NCBI GenBank assembly: GCA_023333565.1
Contig: JAJKFH010002594.1
Coordinates: 372,001 to 436,000, forward strand
Direction of reading: 5' to 3'
Source: Puffinus mauretanicus
Lineage: Eukaryota; Chordata; Aves; Procellariiformes; Procellariidae
DNA length: 64,000 nucleotides
Shown here: piece after piece, positions 25,325 to 40,160 of the stretch
Position numbering within the stretch: position 1 is the first letter of the stretch
How the letters are laid out: each line of letters begins with the position of its first letter
Notes under the pieces: generated by a model
The model's input: only the letters and a program-made list of their open reading frames with translations
Databases searched by the model: none
What the model was told of the DNA's origin: nothing
Translations under genes and position numbers: made by a program

Positions 25325-28300
25325 TCCAAGTTAGGAATTTGATTCTCATCAGACTACACGTATTTAACTCCTTGAGGATGCACAGTGTGTGCCCCACTTC
25401 TCTTTTTGCATCTTGCAAAGAAGAATCACTGAAAGCAAGAAAACAAATTCACAATGATCAAATCAGAAATCAATAACTGATCTAACTGTGTCTTTCTTGT
25501 CAACTATGACTGCTTAACACATAAAACCCAGAAAATATTCTCTCTAGCAAGGAAACTATGATAGGTTTGACTAAGTTTGGCTTGAAAACCTCTCTGTTAG
25601 GTTTCAAAATGCTTTATGTCTTGTTTCTATTATTCATCTACTCTACATCTTAATGAACAGGTTTCCAGATATTGATGTGATGTTTTAAACATGTCTGCTA
25701 CAAAACTAAACCGGTCTCTGTGTTCAGAACATGTATCGCATTTAATTATGCAATACTGGACCTCTTCAGCACTCAGATTCATACCAGGGGAATTTAATTC
25801 TTCACTGAAAGAGGAATTCTGAAAATAGACTTACAACTTCTAGCTTCCCCAAATCGAAATCAGCAACTTATTCAGCTTATTATACGAACAAAAACACTTT
25901 CTTAGTCTTAACAGAACTTGCTTCATGTGAAGGAACTTACTCTATTTTCTGCAATGGTTCTGCAGCCATCAGCATTATTTGGAATCAACATCTAAAACAC
26001 TTGCCACTTAATGGAAACTGCAGAGTTTTACAATTGACTTGCTCTGTAATTTCTGAAACCAGACCAAGCCAATCAACCAAAGGAAACCTCTTTCATGAAT
26101 CTGTTATTTACATATAAAGCAGACAGGAAAAAGGTATTTTGTTAGCTCTGGAGACACAGCTTAAGGAGGTTTTAAAAGATTAGGAAGCATAATGACAGGT
26201 GCACAGTGTTCCTTGAAATGAGACAGGAAGTGAGTATCAGATAGAAATTTATGGCATCATCCTTCTATAAAACTAAATGGACAAACTGTTCTCTCTTAAT
26301 AACGACTATACACTAACATTTACAACCAAGTATTGTACCTTTACTTGACCTTTAACACATTGTACTGCATTAATTGCCTTAACTATTGAATTAATGACAG
26401 CCAAGCCATGGTTTGCTCCCATGTTCCTTCTGTCTGAGGTTATTCTTTAAAATATTTTCCTGAAATATTAAACTCTGCAGTTGTTTTGTATCCCACAAGG
26501 CTTTGAAGTTTAAGCAAGCCAACGTGTGTCATCATCTCAAAACTTAACATCCTCACCTTTCAATTTTCCAGGTAATGTTTCTAGCAAAACCCACCCTCAG
26601 GGAACACCAATGACAGTGGTGCTCTCCCTTCTTAACACCGTTTCCAACACCACTTCCAACACCATTTGAACATTTCAACTCTTCTCAAGGAAAGTCTATT
26701 TCAAAGCACAGTTAAAAAGATATATTCTTGTTTATAGTTGGAGTCCACTTATCAATTTTCTCTGTCTTTGCACCTGAAATGCAAACTAATACGAAAGTAC
26801 CTGTTTAAGATCTGCCATGAGTATTGAATATCTAGACAGAGCATCTGGATCCATCCGATAATCAGACCCCAGTTTGACTGCAGGCTTAATATTGTTGAAA
26901 TTTTCAAAGCCTCAAAGACTGAATTGTTCAAGTTAGTAAGTCCTGGGCTTTCCAGTGATGGAGCCTCACTGACGTCTAAAATAAAACGGGCTTAATAAAA
27001 AGAGCAAATATGGAAGAGACGCTAATCAAACTCTAATATTGAACACCTGACTCTTTGAAGTGCCAAGAGTGCTTACAAGTCCCACTGCTTTCACATTACT
27101 TACCTTTGATTATAGTTTTTAGTCACAATTACTCTGACTTTATAAATACTAAAAATCTTAAAGTTCATGATACTGTAACTTTTGAGCTAGCATTTGAACA
27201 AGCAATGGTGCAAGACCAGAGACGTAAACATACCAGCGCGGAGAGTATAATCATACTTCTCAAGAAGAGGGAGGGGTATTTTGCCTCCTGCATGTAGATT
27301 TACTTTGCAGTAACAGTCAATAACAAGAGTTAGAATCACACAGTTAAAAGACAGATTATTTTTACCCTTGACTACAGGTTTGTGATTACGCAGAGTTAAC
27401 AGCAAAGTTTGGAGGGAGAAGGCAAGAGAAATATCTCAGTGTCATGACATAGAAGGATTAACAGAAAAGCAACTTGCCATGTGTGACAATTAATAAAAAA
27501 GCAACAAAATATAAAGCATATGCCAATTGCTATGGCACACGCCATTATGTTACCAGTATGACCCTTCACAATGCACTAAGTAGAGCAGCAAGGTATTTAA
27601 ATTTACCTCATACAATAAACAGAATAAAGCAGTGTTCTTGGGGTTCTCTTTTTTTTTGCCTAACTTCTTCACATATGCTGTGTAAACTATTAAACTGAAA
27701 ACTGTAAACTTGGTTCATAAAACAGCCCATCAATGACTTTTATCTCAGCTCTTTTAGGACTTATCTCAACAATCATTTCCCTGCATTGAAAACTCACTTC
27801 AGGGGCTAATGAAGCATATCAGTAAAGTGTGCACAAGCAGTCTGAGGAGACTGGTGTGAATAGTGTCTGTCTCCCACACCCGCATCCTATCATCTTGTCA
27901 AGTACAAAGTTAGGGTGAACTCTATTCACTGTTGTCCACCCAGATGTTCTAGATATTTTATCGGAAGTCCAGATAAACACTTAAAAACAGGAATTCAAGG
28001 TAATAAATTTCAAGTTCTGAAGAAGAAGATATGTTTAAACATATTAAACAAATAACATACATAAAATATATCTAATTCTCTTTATTTTAGTTTGAGATTC
28101 TATGCTTACTCGAAGCTTTTCTCCTTTCATGGTCCTTGGCCAGACCATCTAGTTTTAGGGTTCATCCAAAACTCTTATCTCAAAGAAATGTTCTCCTGTT
28201 TGCAGTAGGATTTGGATGAAACCCTATAGACTCAAACATGAAAAACTGTAGCTGACAATAAGGGAATTTCAGAGAGTGATGTGACTGCTGGTCATGTACA

Positions 28301-31300
28301 GTTTCTGAAATAGAAACAAATTACCTACTTTACTATCTTCACACACAAAGTTCAACAGAAATAAAAAAGTTGCTTAAGGTGAACACCTAAGCGTGGCAAT
28401 TTTTTAATATGGAAAGCATACTACTTATGAATGGTTATAATATCTGATCAGAAAATAGCAGGCAACAGAGTGGGGAAAGTTCTTCTTATTACTTCATAAA
28501 TCTATGGTGTTAGTTTTGAATCATTATTCAAGGTGGTCCCCACCAGGCATAGAGAACAAAGAGAAAATCTGCACAAAGAAGAAGTAAAAGTAATCTGACA
28601 AATCGTTCCAACAATGTCGCCCTAGGTCCCTCTAACATCTATCGGAATGCAGAAAGTAATAAAAACTGTATGATAAGGAAGCAGATCACAGAACATTTCT
28701 GGAGGGAAAGAAAAACGTAAATGCAAGGCCTAATCTGGGCAATATATTACCTTATAGAGGTAGTGTCAGAAAAGGCAAGAAGTGGCCTAAAAACACAGAA
28801 CTAACTGTTGTTTGGTGAGTCCTAGCTGTAACACAGAGTCACAATAGGAAAACTACAGGCACGGAAAATAAGGTAAGGCACAACATAACACCGCTTTGCT
28901 TGCTAAATGATCATATCGCTGTACTTACACAATGGTGGAACAGAAAAAGGCAGACAAAGCCTGGTGAAAAAACAGTGAGGGCTGTATCTGATCCTCCCTT
29001 TCTCTTACTAGTATCTCCTTCTCAATATGAGATACTGTATCCTGAGAGCAAGGATATTCCAAAAAGTCCATCAGGCCACCCTATGGGTAGGGATTAGGAA
29101 GAGGCATATTAATGCTGCCATGTATAGGTTGGAACCCGCTGTACAGACCTGCAAAAACACAGCTCAGCATACTTAACAAGTTGGTAAATGTTCCTTGCCA
29201 TGCCACAGTGAGATTTTTTCAGTGGGCATATTTCACTCATGCAAGAGAAGAATGAGTCATGAATGATTTCATAACAGCTCTGCAGAAATCAGTCCAACAT
29301 CACGGCTGTGGGAGAACTAAGCTGGACAGGCTGTCAGAGCACCGAGGAACAAGCAGAAAGAGTCCAAAACCATCATTAAGAAGCACAGAGTAAAGAGGAT
29401 AGAGTCTGTGTAAACAGGAAATAAAGGAAGTCTTGCATTTCACCCTGACCACAGTGTCTAATTGCCCTGGATAAGAAAAATTAAACAATTCCTTTCACAC
29501 TACCTACGTGCATAACCAAGGAGTCATTGTATTCTGCATGCTGTCATGTCGACCTAAATCCACCTTGCTACAGCCCCGTGACAGCATTATTTCTTCAACA
29601 CAAGTCAGTGACTAAGCCTAGAATTACAGTAGACTACCATGGCAGGAATGGCAGAACTTTTAGGCAGATCATCTGAGTTTTATTTTGATTTATGACAGAA
29701 CCACTTTGTTAAGACTAGGGGTTTGGTCAAGAGTTCAGTCAATAAAACTTTATATTTTCTTTCTTCTAGATTTTTCTATCAAGGACTCTCAGCTAGTAAC
29801 TCAACTAAGATACAGTCAATATAAAGAGCTCCTTAGGGAAAGTATTCCTTCTTATTCTAACTACTCCAGTTGGCCCTAGTGCCCAAGTCTGCAAAACAGT
29901 TGCTGCCCAAGAGTTAAAGAATTATTGTACCTACTTTCTTAAGAGATGGGCTATTTCAGATCTCCTAGTTCTTATGAAATTAAGTCTATTAAACATATTT
30001 TAGTAGGTGTATGGCTGGCACTAGCACCAATCATTGCAAATTTTTCAGTGAAAGTTACTGACCAGTGTGTGCAAACCAACAGGGAAATCTTCGGTATGGT
30101 TCAGGATAGCTTCAGTATAGCTCTCCCTCAGTGTGCACGGAAAAGTTGCAAAATCCTTTAATACCTGCAGGTATTAAATCTAATATGAACCTAATACCTG
30201 GTCAGCTGATCCAGACATGTTAATTTGGTGTAGCATAGAAGTAACTGGAAGATTAAAAATGTGGTAGCTGCTAATCTGACCTCCTGAAAACAAGTAGCAT
30301 AGCAATAACTAGACAGGAAATCTTATTTCCAAAAAAAGGAAAATTTAAAAATATTCTGCAAAATAGTATCAAATAAGTCACTTCAAGTGAATCAAAACAT
30401 TTCATTGTGATTGCCTTTAAAACTTCTAGGCAACCTTTTTAAAATATAGAAGTCAATTCAAAACAATGACTCAACACTTTGCTTTGAATTTTCAAAGCAG
30501 TATTTTTTCTCCATCATCAAAACATTTCAGCTAGAATTTTTATCCTGTCACTTTTCTTTAAAATTCATATACTTTTCAGTTTCAACAAAAACAATATATT
30601 TGGAGAAAAAAAAAATCAGTCTGATTTATTAACAACTCCATTCCTCATCCAAACAGCTTTCCAGGAATTCTGATATTTTCTTTCCTCTTTGTAGTTTTCT
30701 TAAGTGTTATTGTGTAGTATACTCTGCGGTGAGACAGAGTTCTGTAGATCCATCTGTAGTCTGAAAAGCCTTCAGATGTGCTAGACAGCTCTCCCGTGAC
30801 TCTCATGACTGCAGGGTTTTCTCCATCCAGGCAGTTCCCATCCCCTCCTGTATTCAGTCTCAAGACTACTCAGCCAGAACAGCCAAAACAGGCTCTGACA
30901 CTATACAGCACTAACAGCAATTATAGCATTTTATAGCATGTGATAATTGAGTCATTATGATCAGGCTGCAACAACTACAAGAAGGAAAATTCTTGTAATA
31001 GCTCAGATGGTAACTGCTTGCATATTTTCTTTAGTCGGTCTGGATCAGTTATGAAAATGGCAGAGGACTGCTTGATGGTCTGCCTAGGACACAGTTGGGC
31101 GAAATGCCTTCCTTCCAGATGAGGAAGGCCCACAATGCTGAACAGAACCCATTCAGGTACCCACTCGTATCTATGCAATGTCATAGAAATTAAAGGTTGA
31201 TGTAATCCTTGATCTAAACAGCCACGAAACCGTGACCACATCTTCCGGTATTGAATTACATGCTGCACTACGTGGTAGTAACGGTGGTAGGCTAAACACT

Positions 31301-33984
31301 TTTTTGGCTCATCTGGTAAATCTGCTCCAGCCTGAACTCTGAACTTAACTAAAATGAAATACCAGCAGCAACTTTAAGCAGTTTTTAGTTACGGAAATGG
31401 CAGAGGATTGTTTGTAAGTAATCAGGCAACTCCTAGGTTCATCGCCAGGCTTGCAAACATTTGCAGAAGTGTCTTCTTTCATTTATGACTAGACAGACAA
31501 TTGCACCTTTTCTTTTCAAACTTCTTGGCTGTTCAAAAGTGCTACCTCTGAGGCTGACTCTACCAACAAAACAAATGCAAAATGATAACAGAGACAAAAT
31601 ATGAATACCGTAGCCTAAACCAGCTGATCATACCAACTTTCTAAATAGGACAAATCAACAAAAATAAACACCACCATGCTTACATTCAAATCTTCTCAGT
31701 AGAGTAAGAACAATCTTATTTTGCCTGTCTGTGGAGAAAGGGCTGTGAGGAAGTAGCTCCAGCAAAGTCTAGAGCGGGTTAAGTGATACAGGTGTGATGA
31801 AGAGTTGTCATGAGAGGTCTGGAAGGCCATCCTTGCAGCACCTACTGCTTTATCAGTATGAGGTGTCACTGCTGCTGCTTGCAGGGGTGATTCCACCTCC
31901 TCCAGCATGAGCCACACATTCCTATCCCTTCCTTAATGGCAGCGAGGCCACCTTGGGCCACATGTAGCAGGACTACAGCTGCTCTGTTGCCTATAGCAGA
32001 CTTCTGCTCAAAGCAACTCTCTGCTCTGCCTGAAGCTGGTCCTCCTCCCAGGACTGTGTCTCCAAGACTAACCAAAGGCCCAGTTTCATTTCAAAAGCCA
32101 AAGCTGGAGCTATAAGGGGAAATTACCTCGTTCTGGTTGTAATCCATGACTCTTTGCAGAGCTTCAATGTGAAACGTAGTATTTCATGGAAAGTGACAGT
32201 GACAATAAGAAAACAGTAGTTCTAGTGTAGAAATTTCTTAGTCTGAAGGTCAAAGTGATGGTAATGGAAAACAGGTATATTAGAAATGTATTACAATAAC
32301 CAGAAGTACATGATTTTCCTCCTTTTTGGCACTTAAAGTGCTAAAATATAACTTTAGAATAGAAATGTGGAAAAAACATTCTAGACAAGATACTAGGCAG
32401 GTATAAAGAGACATACTTCTACTGACTTCTTGCCCACGAGACTACCCTTGCACACCAGTAACGTCATTAATTTTAAAAGAATTCTAAGAAGTTCTAGCTA
32501 TGAAATATGCCCACTATCTTTATATATATCTATTATTTTGTAAAGCAGAATGTATGAAAAGCTACTGTTCCAGTTGTAATGTTGATAGCCCAAAAGAATT
32601 AAAAAACCTAATAGTTTAAACACAGTAAATAATTTGGGTATTCTCATTCACACTATTTTGTCTTATATTTAAATCTGCTTTAAACCAAATTTGTTACTCC
32701 CTGCAAATGCAAACCTTGCTGTTTCATTTACAAGTTACAAGCCTTCCTGTTCTGAGAAAACAATTACTTTCCAGGAAGTAATAGTATCAGAAGTTTCTTG
32801 GCATTTGTGTTTACTAAAAAAACAAAAACTAGCACAACAGTGTTATCTTCCACTTAGAACTGACTTCTGCGTGGTCTTTCAAACAGAAAGGCATAAAACC
32901 CTCTGTTCTCTGAACTAGCTAATCCCTGAACTGCCCATGAATAAGAAAATCTATTCTATTTATGTGACCATATCTGAGTCAGTATGAGGATATGCAGAAG
33001 TGCTCCACCGCTTTAGGAAGACATAGGACTACTAGTCCCATGACTACCAGATCTGCACTGTGCAGAGTAACAGGTTTGTCTCTACATTTGTGAGATAGAA
33101 CGTACAGCATATATTCTGAATTGCAGACTATCTTGGTTCCTTCTGCATTTTAGTTTATTCCTGTCTCTTCTGCATTTCAGAAGGAAGGAGGAAGTCATGC
33201 TTTCTTTTTCCAGTGATGGTTCTTTTCTCCCCTTCACAGTCTGAGGGAGCAGTATGTGAAAAACAGACATTTGATTCCTTCGTCAAGATGGTCAAACTGT
33301 GGCCTAGCTATTCGCTGCAACTGAAAAGGTTCTTCTGCTAACGTTCACAGTTGTGAGCCGCAAGAATGGCTCTAGGACAAAATTATAATGAGGAACTACC
33401 ACTCAAGTGAGCTGTTCAAACCTTTCATTACATTTTAATAAAGCACTAGAAGTACCGCTTAGTCCTTTCCACTGCTTGTCAACATGATCAAACACATCCT
33501 ATTATTTTCGAGCCCATTTCTGCAAGATGCAGTCTTAGTCTAGAGCACTGGAACAGCGGTGTAATTACAAGTCATACATCCTGAAGGTTGGCTAATAATG
33601 TTAACACCTGTAAAGGTTGCCAGTAACAGGCAGTCAGGTAAAACTTGTTTACACCACTTTTATTTTTCCCATCACTGAGCAGACCAGTGCCTCAGCTACC
33701 ACAAGGGATCTGTGGTATAAGAAATGCTAGAATTAGTGGACACCTGGATAAATAAAATCTATTTGGGAGAGTTAACATTACTTCTGTAAATGACATTTTG
33801 TTTTACAAACCTCTTGGAGTTCTCTGCAGGGTTGTTGTGCTATGTGGGTAAATGTGAACCAGTTGAAATAGTTCACTTGGATATCCAGAAAGTTTCTGGC
33901 AAAGACTTTCGCCAAAGGCTTTAAAGGAAACTAAGCAGCCATTGCATAATAAGGAAGGTTCTGGCACGGATAAATAACTGGTAA

Positions 33985-34255
33985 GAGGTAGAGCGTAGGA
34001 GCAAATGTGAAGCTATAAAAAGGCAAGAAAGTCACCAGCAGAGTTCCACAGGGGTCTTTGCTGGGATCCACGTTACTTAACGTATCCAGAAAGCATCTGG
34101 AAAAGCAGTAGAAAAGTATGGACAAAGTTTGCTGATGACAGAAAGCTACTCCAGATAGTAGATACCTTGAAGGCAAACTGTGAAGAACTGAAAAATCTCT
34201 TATAAGATAGACTAGGCAATAAAATGACAAATAAAATTCAATGTAGGTAAGTGTG
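33985..34255 (+). mobile_element. Ancient CR1-like LINE, reverse-transcriptase part
   Basis: Read on the plus strand, this piece keeps the feel of the CR1 RT region: GTCACCAGCAGAGTTCCACAGG (conceptually V-T-S-R-V-P-Q-G), then GGGATCC, then TTTGCTGATGACAG (F-A-D-D block) and finally ATAAAATTCAATGTAGGTAA, which matches the NKFN-type segment that follows in CR1. Stops and frame changes are frequent, so it is a dead fossil. Its 3' continuation resumes after a GC-rich block at 34640-35130. Confidence 0.6.
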
Positions 34256-34640
34256 ACAGTGCCCTGAGTGCACTAAAAGCCCTTAATTGGCTTTCATTGG
34301 ACATATGCTGTAGGTGTATCTGTCACTGGCCTTGTCTCTGGCTGCTCCTGACCCGCCTCCCTTGATGGACTCTGGACCTGGTTCATTGCCTCACCCTGTC
34401 TGCTAACCCGGCTCAGACATGGTGGGACTGCGCCTGGCCAGTGAGGGCCCTGTCTGCGGTGGGGTCACCTCGGTTCCCAGATCCTCCCCCATCATGGGCC
34501 ACCCAGCTCCTGCTGCTCCCAGCTAGCTGCCAGCCGAGGGCACGTGCAGGTGTTCCAAACTGGGCTTAAATTAAGCCCTCAAGCCACAGGCAGAGGATGC
34601 CTGGGTGGGGGTCCTGGGTGGGGATGGTCAGGGCAAGCGA
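34256..34640. repeat. GC-rich block inside the CR1 relic, origin unknown
   Basis: About 385 bp of much higher GC content than the surroundings sits where the CR1 should continue from its RT part to its 3' part. It has C- and T-rich segments such as TGACCCGCCTCCCTTGATGG and GTGAGGGCCCTGTCTGCGG. It does not look like CR1 by eye and may be another, unnamed insertion or a strongly altered part of the same element. I see no coding potential or flanking direct repeat. Confidence 0.45.
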
Positions 34641-35130
34641 GGGAGTAGTCAAATACTCTTCAAGCTGGGAAAGAGATGATGTAATGGAGATCCGACAAAG
34701 GTCTACAAAAGGCCTGTGGGTGGCAGGGAAAAGGAAGAGAGGGAGTATCTGCTCACTGTCTTCACTTGATGGCCCTTTGTTATAGAAGCCAGGTTCAAAG
34801 TAAGGAGAACAAGGTGGTTCTCCATGCAGCGGGAAGTGGACACATGGCACTCCCTGCCTGAGGACAATTGTAGATGTGCGAGTTCAAAGAGAAAGTGTGC
34901 AACTAGTTGGCAGAAATTCATTGCAGACTACTGAACAGGCAAGCCACACCAGCCTCAGTGAGATTTTCATTCCCAAAATGGAAACAGTTGAAGACTGGGA
35001 GAGTTTTGAGGGGAAGCATCATATATGTAGGTTTTGTTTTAACTTCTATTCCAGCTGCCCCTCTATGAATGCTGGGCTTTTGGACCCCTGGCTTAAACCA
35101 GTAACAGACCTACTTCTGTTCCAAGGGTAG
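34640..35130 (+). mobile_element. Ancient CR1-like LINE, 3' part
   Basis: Landmarks in order match the 3' end of amniote CR1: CTGGGAAAGAGATGATG, then GGTCTACAAAAGGCC, then ATGGCACTCCCTGCCTGAGGA, then GTTCAAAGAGAAAGTG, and last GGGCTTTTGGACCCCTGGC with ACCTACTTCTGTTCC, which resembles the terminal 'ggacactggactagatgg...cttcttatgttc' type. It is collinear with the RT piece at 33985-34255 and probably the same insertion. No terminal repeat unit was seen. Confidence 0.65.
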
Positions 35131-35468
35131 ATGGGCATCAGGACCTTGTCCATGGTTACAGGAAAATTAAACTATTTGATGACTTGTAATCCAAAACCCC
35201 ACAGTTATTAAACATTTCTTAATTTCTGGAAGACTTATTTGTCCTACCATTAGCTACATGTCTGGAGGGTAAGAAAAACAACCTTAGCTCTAAAGGAAAT
35301 CCTTTTTCAAATCTGATGTCTTAAGGATTACAATCCTTGTTCTTTTTGAGGATGTTGGCACCAAAGGCGCTAAGGAAACAGGGGGATGCTTGGCACTGCA
35401 TGCCAGTTGCAGTCTTTCATCTAGCAGAAGATCTTCACATCAAAGATATCCTACCCTTGACTAAATAT

Positions 35469-35496
35469 ATTTATTTATTTACTTATTTTATTTATT
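35469..35496. repeat. TTTA-type simple repeat
   Basis: A short, imperfect run of TTTA/ATTT units (TATTTATTTATTTACTTATT...). It is an ordinary microsatellite in intron. Confidence 0.75.
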
Positions 35497-38400
35497 GCTG
35501 AAGAAGTAGGCATCTTTCCACAAAGCTCTGGGCACCCTGCCATTACTGCAGATACATAGAAAGATTTTATGTGTTTCGGAGAACCCTACTTCCCAGCAAA
35601 ATGCCGCTTTCATTCAAACCTCAGTCCACACAGGTACTACTCATCCAGACTCCAACATTCCCCAAGTGCTCCTCCCGAAACCAACACTGCAGAAGCAGAA
35701 GCCTTAACATCTCTTCTCTAGATAGATGTTTTCTTGTCTCTCTTTTGCTAAGTGTAACATTGAATCCTCTGTTCCAAATGCAAAGTGTTTTGTTTTCTTT
35801 TTCCAACAGGACGACACAAATCAATCATCAATCAACTAAGAATTACAGTGCCTTAAAAAACGAAACAAAACAAAACAAAAGCCACAAAAGAAAACCCCTG
35901 TGCACGGTATCACCCTGGAAAGAATATTGGAGAAGATGGAGAAAGGATATATTTCAAATGTGTAACCAGAAATCCCCTTGAAGTTACGAATGGAATAGAA
36001 AATTGAAGGGAGGGGTTGAATCTTACAAGTGATAGTAGCATATAGGAAGTACTACAACAGCATACCTCTCTGTTCCTTTTTTCTTTTTCAATATGAAATA
36101 CTATGTTCTGGTGTTACATAGGTCATACAGAACCAGGTTCCTATTGTTCTAACTGCTGGGTCATTCAAAGGCCACAATAAATAATTAAATTAAAAGGAAA
36201 GAAGTTCTACTCCTAAGCGAATTGCTTCACAGCGAAGCGGCTTGATTACTCCAATCACTGTCAGTCTCAGCTTCCTTAAACCACTTCAAAAATATGGTGG
36301 AGAACATCCTGATTAAGTGAGAATGAATGAAACTAGAAAAATAAGTAAATAACATTTTGTAACAAGACTTTCTGCTGTGCATATAGATTAAATTAAAATT
36401 CTAAGTAAGCATCTCTAACAGTAATTATATCTTTATCTGCATATACACACACACCCCAACAATATAAACCCCTCCCAGAAACATGCAGACACCATTAGGA
36501 TTGCACAATCAAGGACAACTGAAGTTAGGAAATGCCAGAGTTAACCGTCCTTTGGCCTTTGTGCATAGATAATTGAAAAAAATCTTCAGTTGCATAATCA
36601 CACACTACCGTTTTTGCAGGACCTCATTCAGTGCACAGGAAGGACAAATCCCATGAAATAAGCAACTTTTCAGTACCCTGCTTCACCTCCGTTCTTCGAT
36701 GTGTGACCCTCAGCCTTGCAGCAACTCCAGTCCTCTCCTGAGACAAAATCACTGATTTCCTCATGAGCTCTTCTGTGGTGTTCATTAGTATACCATTTGA
36801 ACGTTTCTCCAACAGTTATTAATTAAAAACTTACAATATGACTGTGAGGGAAGAAGTATTCTTAAATTCATTTTATAGAAGGGTAGTTGGGGAATATTGA
36901 GATGGGAAGAATCCTCTGACACTAGGTGTCTAATTCTAGACACACAAGACCTAACTTATTCATGATTTGCAGCATTATATGATGTTAATATAGTCAAACA
37001 CAGTTCCTACTCACTTCAACTGCAATTATAGGTGCAAATCACTCTATAGCTTTAAATTAGGCACAGAAAATGAGACACATTAAAGACAGTCATGAAATTC
37101 ATTTGCTCAGCCACCCCTAGCAGACAAGAGTCAGAGACAGCATTCAGTTTTCTAGCACAGCCTTCAACCACCCTAGCCATGAGACCTTGCAATCCATGCC
37201 TCGTTTAGTGTATCTATTCTACCTCTGGCCACAGGTTAAGCAAAGGCCTTAAAAACCATGTTTGTTTTCAGCCTCATAGCACGTGTGCTCTCTACAAAGC
37301 TGGAGGCCAATGACAAAAAGCAGGTGACTTTGTAGTTAAAACCCACAGCATCATGGTGGATATGAAAATGGAAAATTCCATAGGCAACCTGAATTCTTCA
37401 GTTCTGTTATTTCCAAATTATTGAGTTGCCAGTTTTCTAGCCTTAGTATTTTCTTTACAATATTTTCTTCCTAAAGCTTTCTAATGTTATTTAAAATAAG
37501 TCAAACTTTGAAAACCGCCATTGTGTGACAATCAAAGGAAACCTACCCCACTGGTTTATGCCTTTATTTCCACCACACAGGTCTCCGACATTTCAACCGA
37601 AGTAGCAAGTGCTGATTCTAGATTATCATTCTCTATTTTGGCTCACTAGCTGAATCCCAATCTTTTCCTCACCTCCACATAAGACAGGAAATGATTAGAA
37701 AGTAAAAAAATGTCTTACTCTCTGTCAGAATTGGTAGGAATGAAGGGTTGTGTTACTTTAAAGCATGTGAAATTTCAGAAATAAACGTACTGTGTCATAA
37801 TTAGAAAAGGTAAACTACAGGCAAATGGCAATATCCGTATGTAATTGGGAGCCTCGATATTCACTCAAACCTTTCATATTGCTGTTGATAAAAAGGTGCT
37901 CACAAAGAAAAACATTATTCATTCAAGTTTCATACAGATATACTTTTCCATGACCAAAGCAGCCCATACTCAAGAGCATAATTTACTTAAAGTGTGGACA
38001 AAGGCTCTGTGCTATTGGACTAGACTTATAAATCTGTCAGCGCTCATAGACAGTACAGGACATCCACCTGCGCAATCCAAATATGCACATCAACGTGTTT
38101 CCATATGGATATTTGTCCTTAAACTGTTCCAAAAGTTTAGCTCAACATTTTCCTGTATTAAAGTTTAAGTTGCATCATAAATATATAATGTCTTATAGAC
38201 ATTTTTATCAGTCATTTTATCACATATAATTTATATTAATTGTATTTTTAAAGTAATGCCAAAGAACAAGTCAAGCAACTTTATTTATGGCAGCACAGGG
38301 TAATGGCCAATCCTACATCCAGACAATATATCTCCAGTGAGATATGATGATGCTAACTGGTATTAGTTTACTTATGAAAGATCACGCTACATGGAGAAAA

Positions 38401-39202
38401 ATAATAAAATAGCACCATTATTACTATTTAACATTTATATCATAACTTTATGATAAAAAGGGGGACAACCCTCATGGAGTTGCATTATAACTTTAAAAAC
38501 ATAGCAGGTGTCTTACTGAAAACTCTGTATGTGTAATATACACCATAACCCCAAGAAAGATCCATATGGGAACTTTAGACTGGGCATATTGGTCTTCAGT
38601 GTTTTTCATAATTGTTGATAAATTGGTAGGTATAGCCCAACAATGGTATCTAATGGTGCAGATTATCTCTTTGCATTTCTCCTTGGTTCTTGAACATATA
38701 GGCTGCCTTGGCCATACAAAGTCTACTTGCATAGCATTTGATTATCACGATATTTGTTACCGTTGGTATTTGTATACATACTTCCAAGTTTACCCTCCAA
38801 CACCGTAAGTTTTATGAGGAATGATATAAAAGGACTAATGGGGACTGTTTATGAGAACTATTGCGAGGGCCAATATAAAACACTGAACTACAAACATAAA
38901 GACAATTAAATTATGACGAACTATAAAGAACAAATTGCAAGTACCACAAAAGAGCTTCTTGGCAAGAAAAAAAAAAGTTTCCTTTAATTTTCACCAACTG
39001 CTATTAAGTAATTTATGTTTGTGACTCACAACGTTCATGTTTTGATGACCAGATTCTAGTTTAAGACCTTTGTTTGTTTTTAAAACATGCAAGATTATTT
39101 TCCATTCTGCTGTCACTGTATCATTCCTTACAATGAATTCTGCAAAGGAAAGCTAATAGAAATCTAATGTGAAATACCATGAATTCCTAAAAGACCAGAT
39201 TC

Positions 39203-39219
39203 TTTTTTTTTTTTTTTTT
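39203..39219. repeat. T17 homopolymer
   Basis: A run of 17 T residues followed by G. On the minus strand this is an A-run and could be the tail of a degraded retroposon, but nothing recognisable lies beside it. Confidence 0.85.
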
Positions 39220-40160
39220 GTAGTTTGGCTTGATCCCTGCTAATAGATGATGTTTCTTCAGATTTTCACATATTTCAAGTGAATAAACACAGTAGCTGAT
39301 TAAGATAAGAAGCATTGCAGACCTCACCCTAAAGATTAAAACTCTGGCCAGACTGAGCTGTCTTCTCACTAGAAATACACACACTGCAGTGAAATATGAG
39401 GAAAGTTCAAAAAAATCTTTCATGCCACTATAATCAAAAGCTGTCCATTTAAAGAGGAAAAAGAAAGCTTTTCGCTGTGTGTTAGGATTAAAAACCAGGC
39501 AGATTATGGATGGATGGGTAGGTAGAAACAAGAGTGGATGTCTGGATTCTTACGATATTTTAACTGGCTCTGCCAGTTACGGAACAATCCCCAACAGGAT
39601 GCAGTAAACCTAGCTGAAAAGAGGGTGATACAGCAAAAATGCTGTCTTCTCCTCAGCTCAGTTTTTGGGAGTGCTGAGAATGCTCATTTCCCACTCAATC
39701 TCTGGTGCTCCGAACTCCTGCAAACGGTACCGTGTCCTGCAAAAAGCATGAACAGTGCTGGAAGAAAAAATCTTTCAGTATCAGTCCTTCCAGGAGAGTT
39801 TGTGCATTTGAGTTTCTTGCTGGAGCTCAAGTCAATTCTCAAGTACCAAGCCAGGATTCACATGACATGGGGATTACACAGGCAAAAAGCAGAATACAAA
39901 ACCCTCTTCCATTTCAAGCATTACTGGGTGAGATCACAGTAATCTGCAGACAAAAACCACAAGCTACAACATATAATCGTTGCCAAGTGTACACAGCAAC
40001 TCTTCTTTCGTTCTTTAAGCCTTTTTCCTTTCTGAGCACTGAACAGCAATGCTGCAGCACCATGCAAGTTAAATCTTTTAAAGGCATGGGGCAGAACTTT
40101 GGCTTGCTCTGACATAACAACATTGTTTGGCCAAGACACCAACTTCCAAATAGTTTCTAT

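Noticed and set aside
35571..35981. Open frame of 136 codons on the plus strand
   Set aside because: No homology or domain is recognised; the end is low complexity (AAAAC-type repeat) and there is no promoter or splice context.
37960..38720. Apparent diverged inverted copies of about 150-200 bp
   Set aside because: The best-matching core, CCATATGG, is itself a palindrome and so matches in either orientation. The rest of the similarity is weak and AT-rich.
39538..40112. Two overlapping open frames of about 135 codons on the plus strand
   Set aside because: There is no recognisable domain, the composition is compatible with non-coding DNA, and the two frames contradict each other. They sit inside an intron of the opposite-strand gene.
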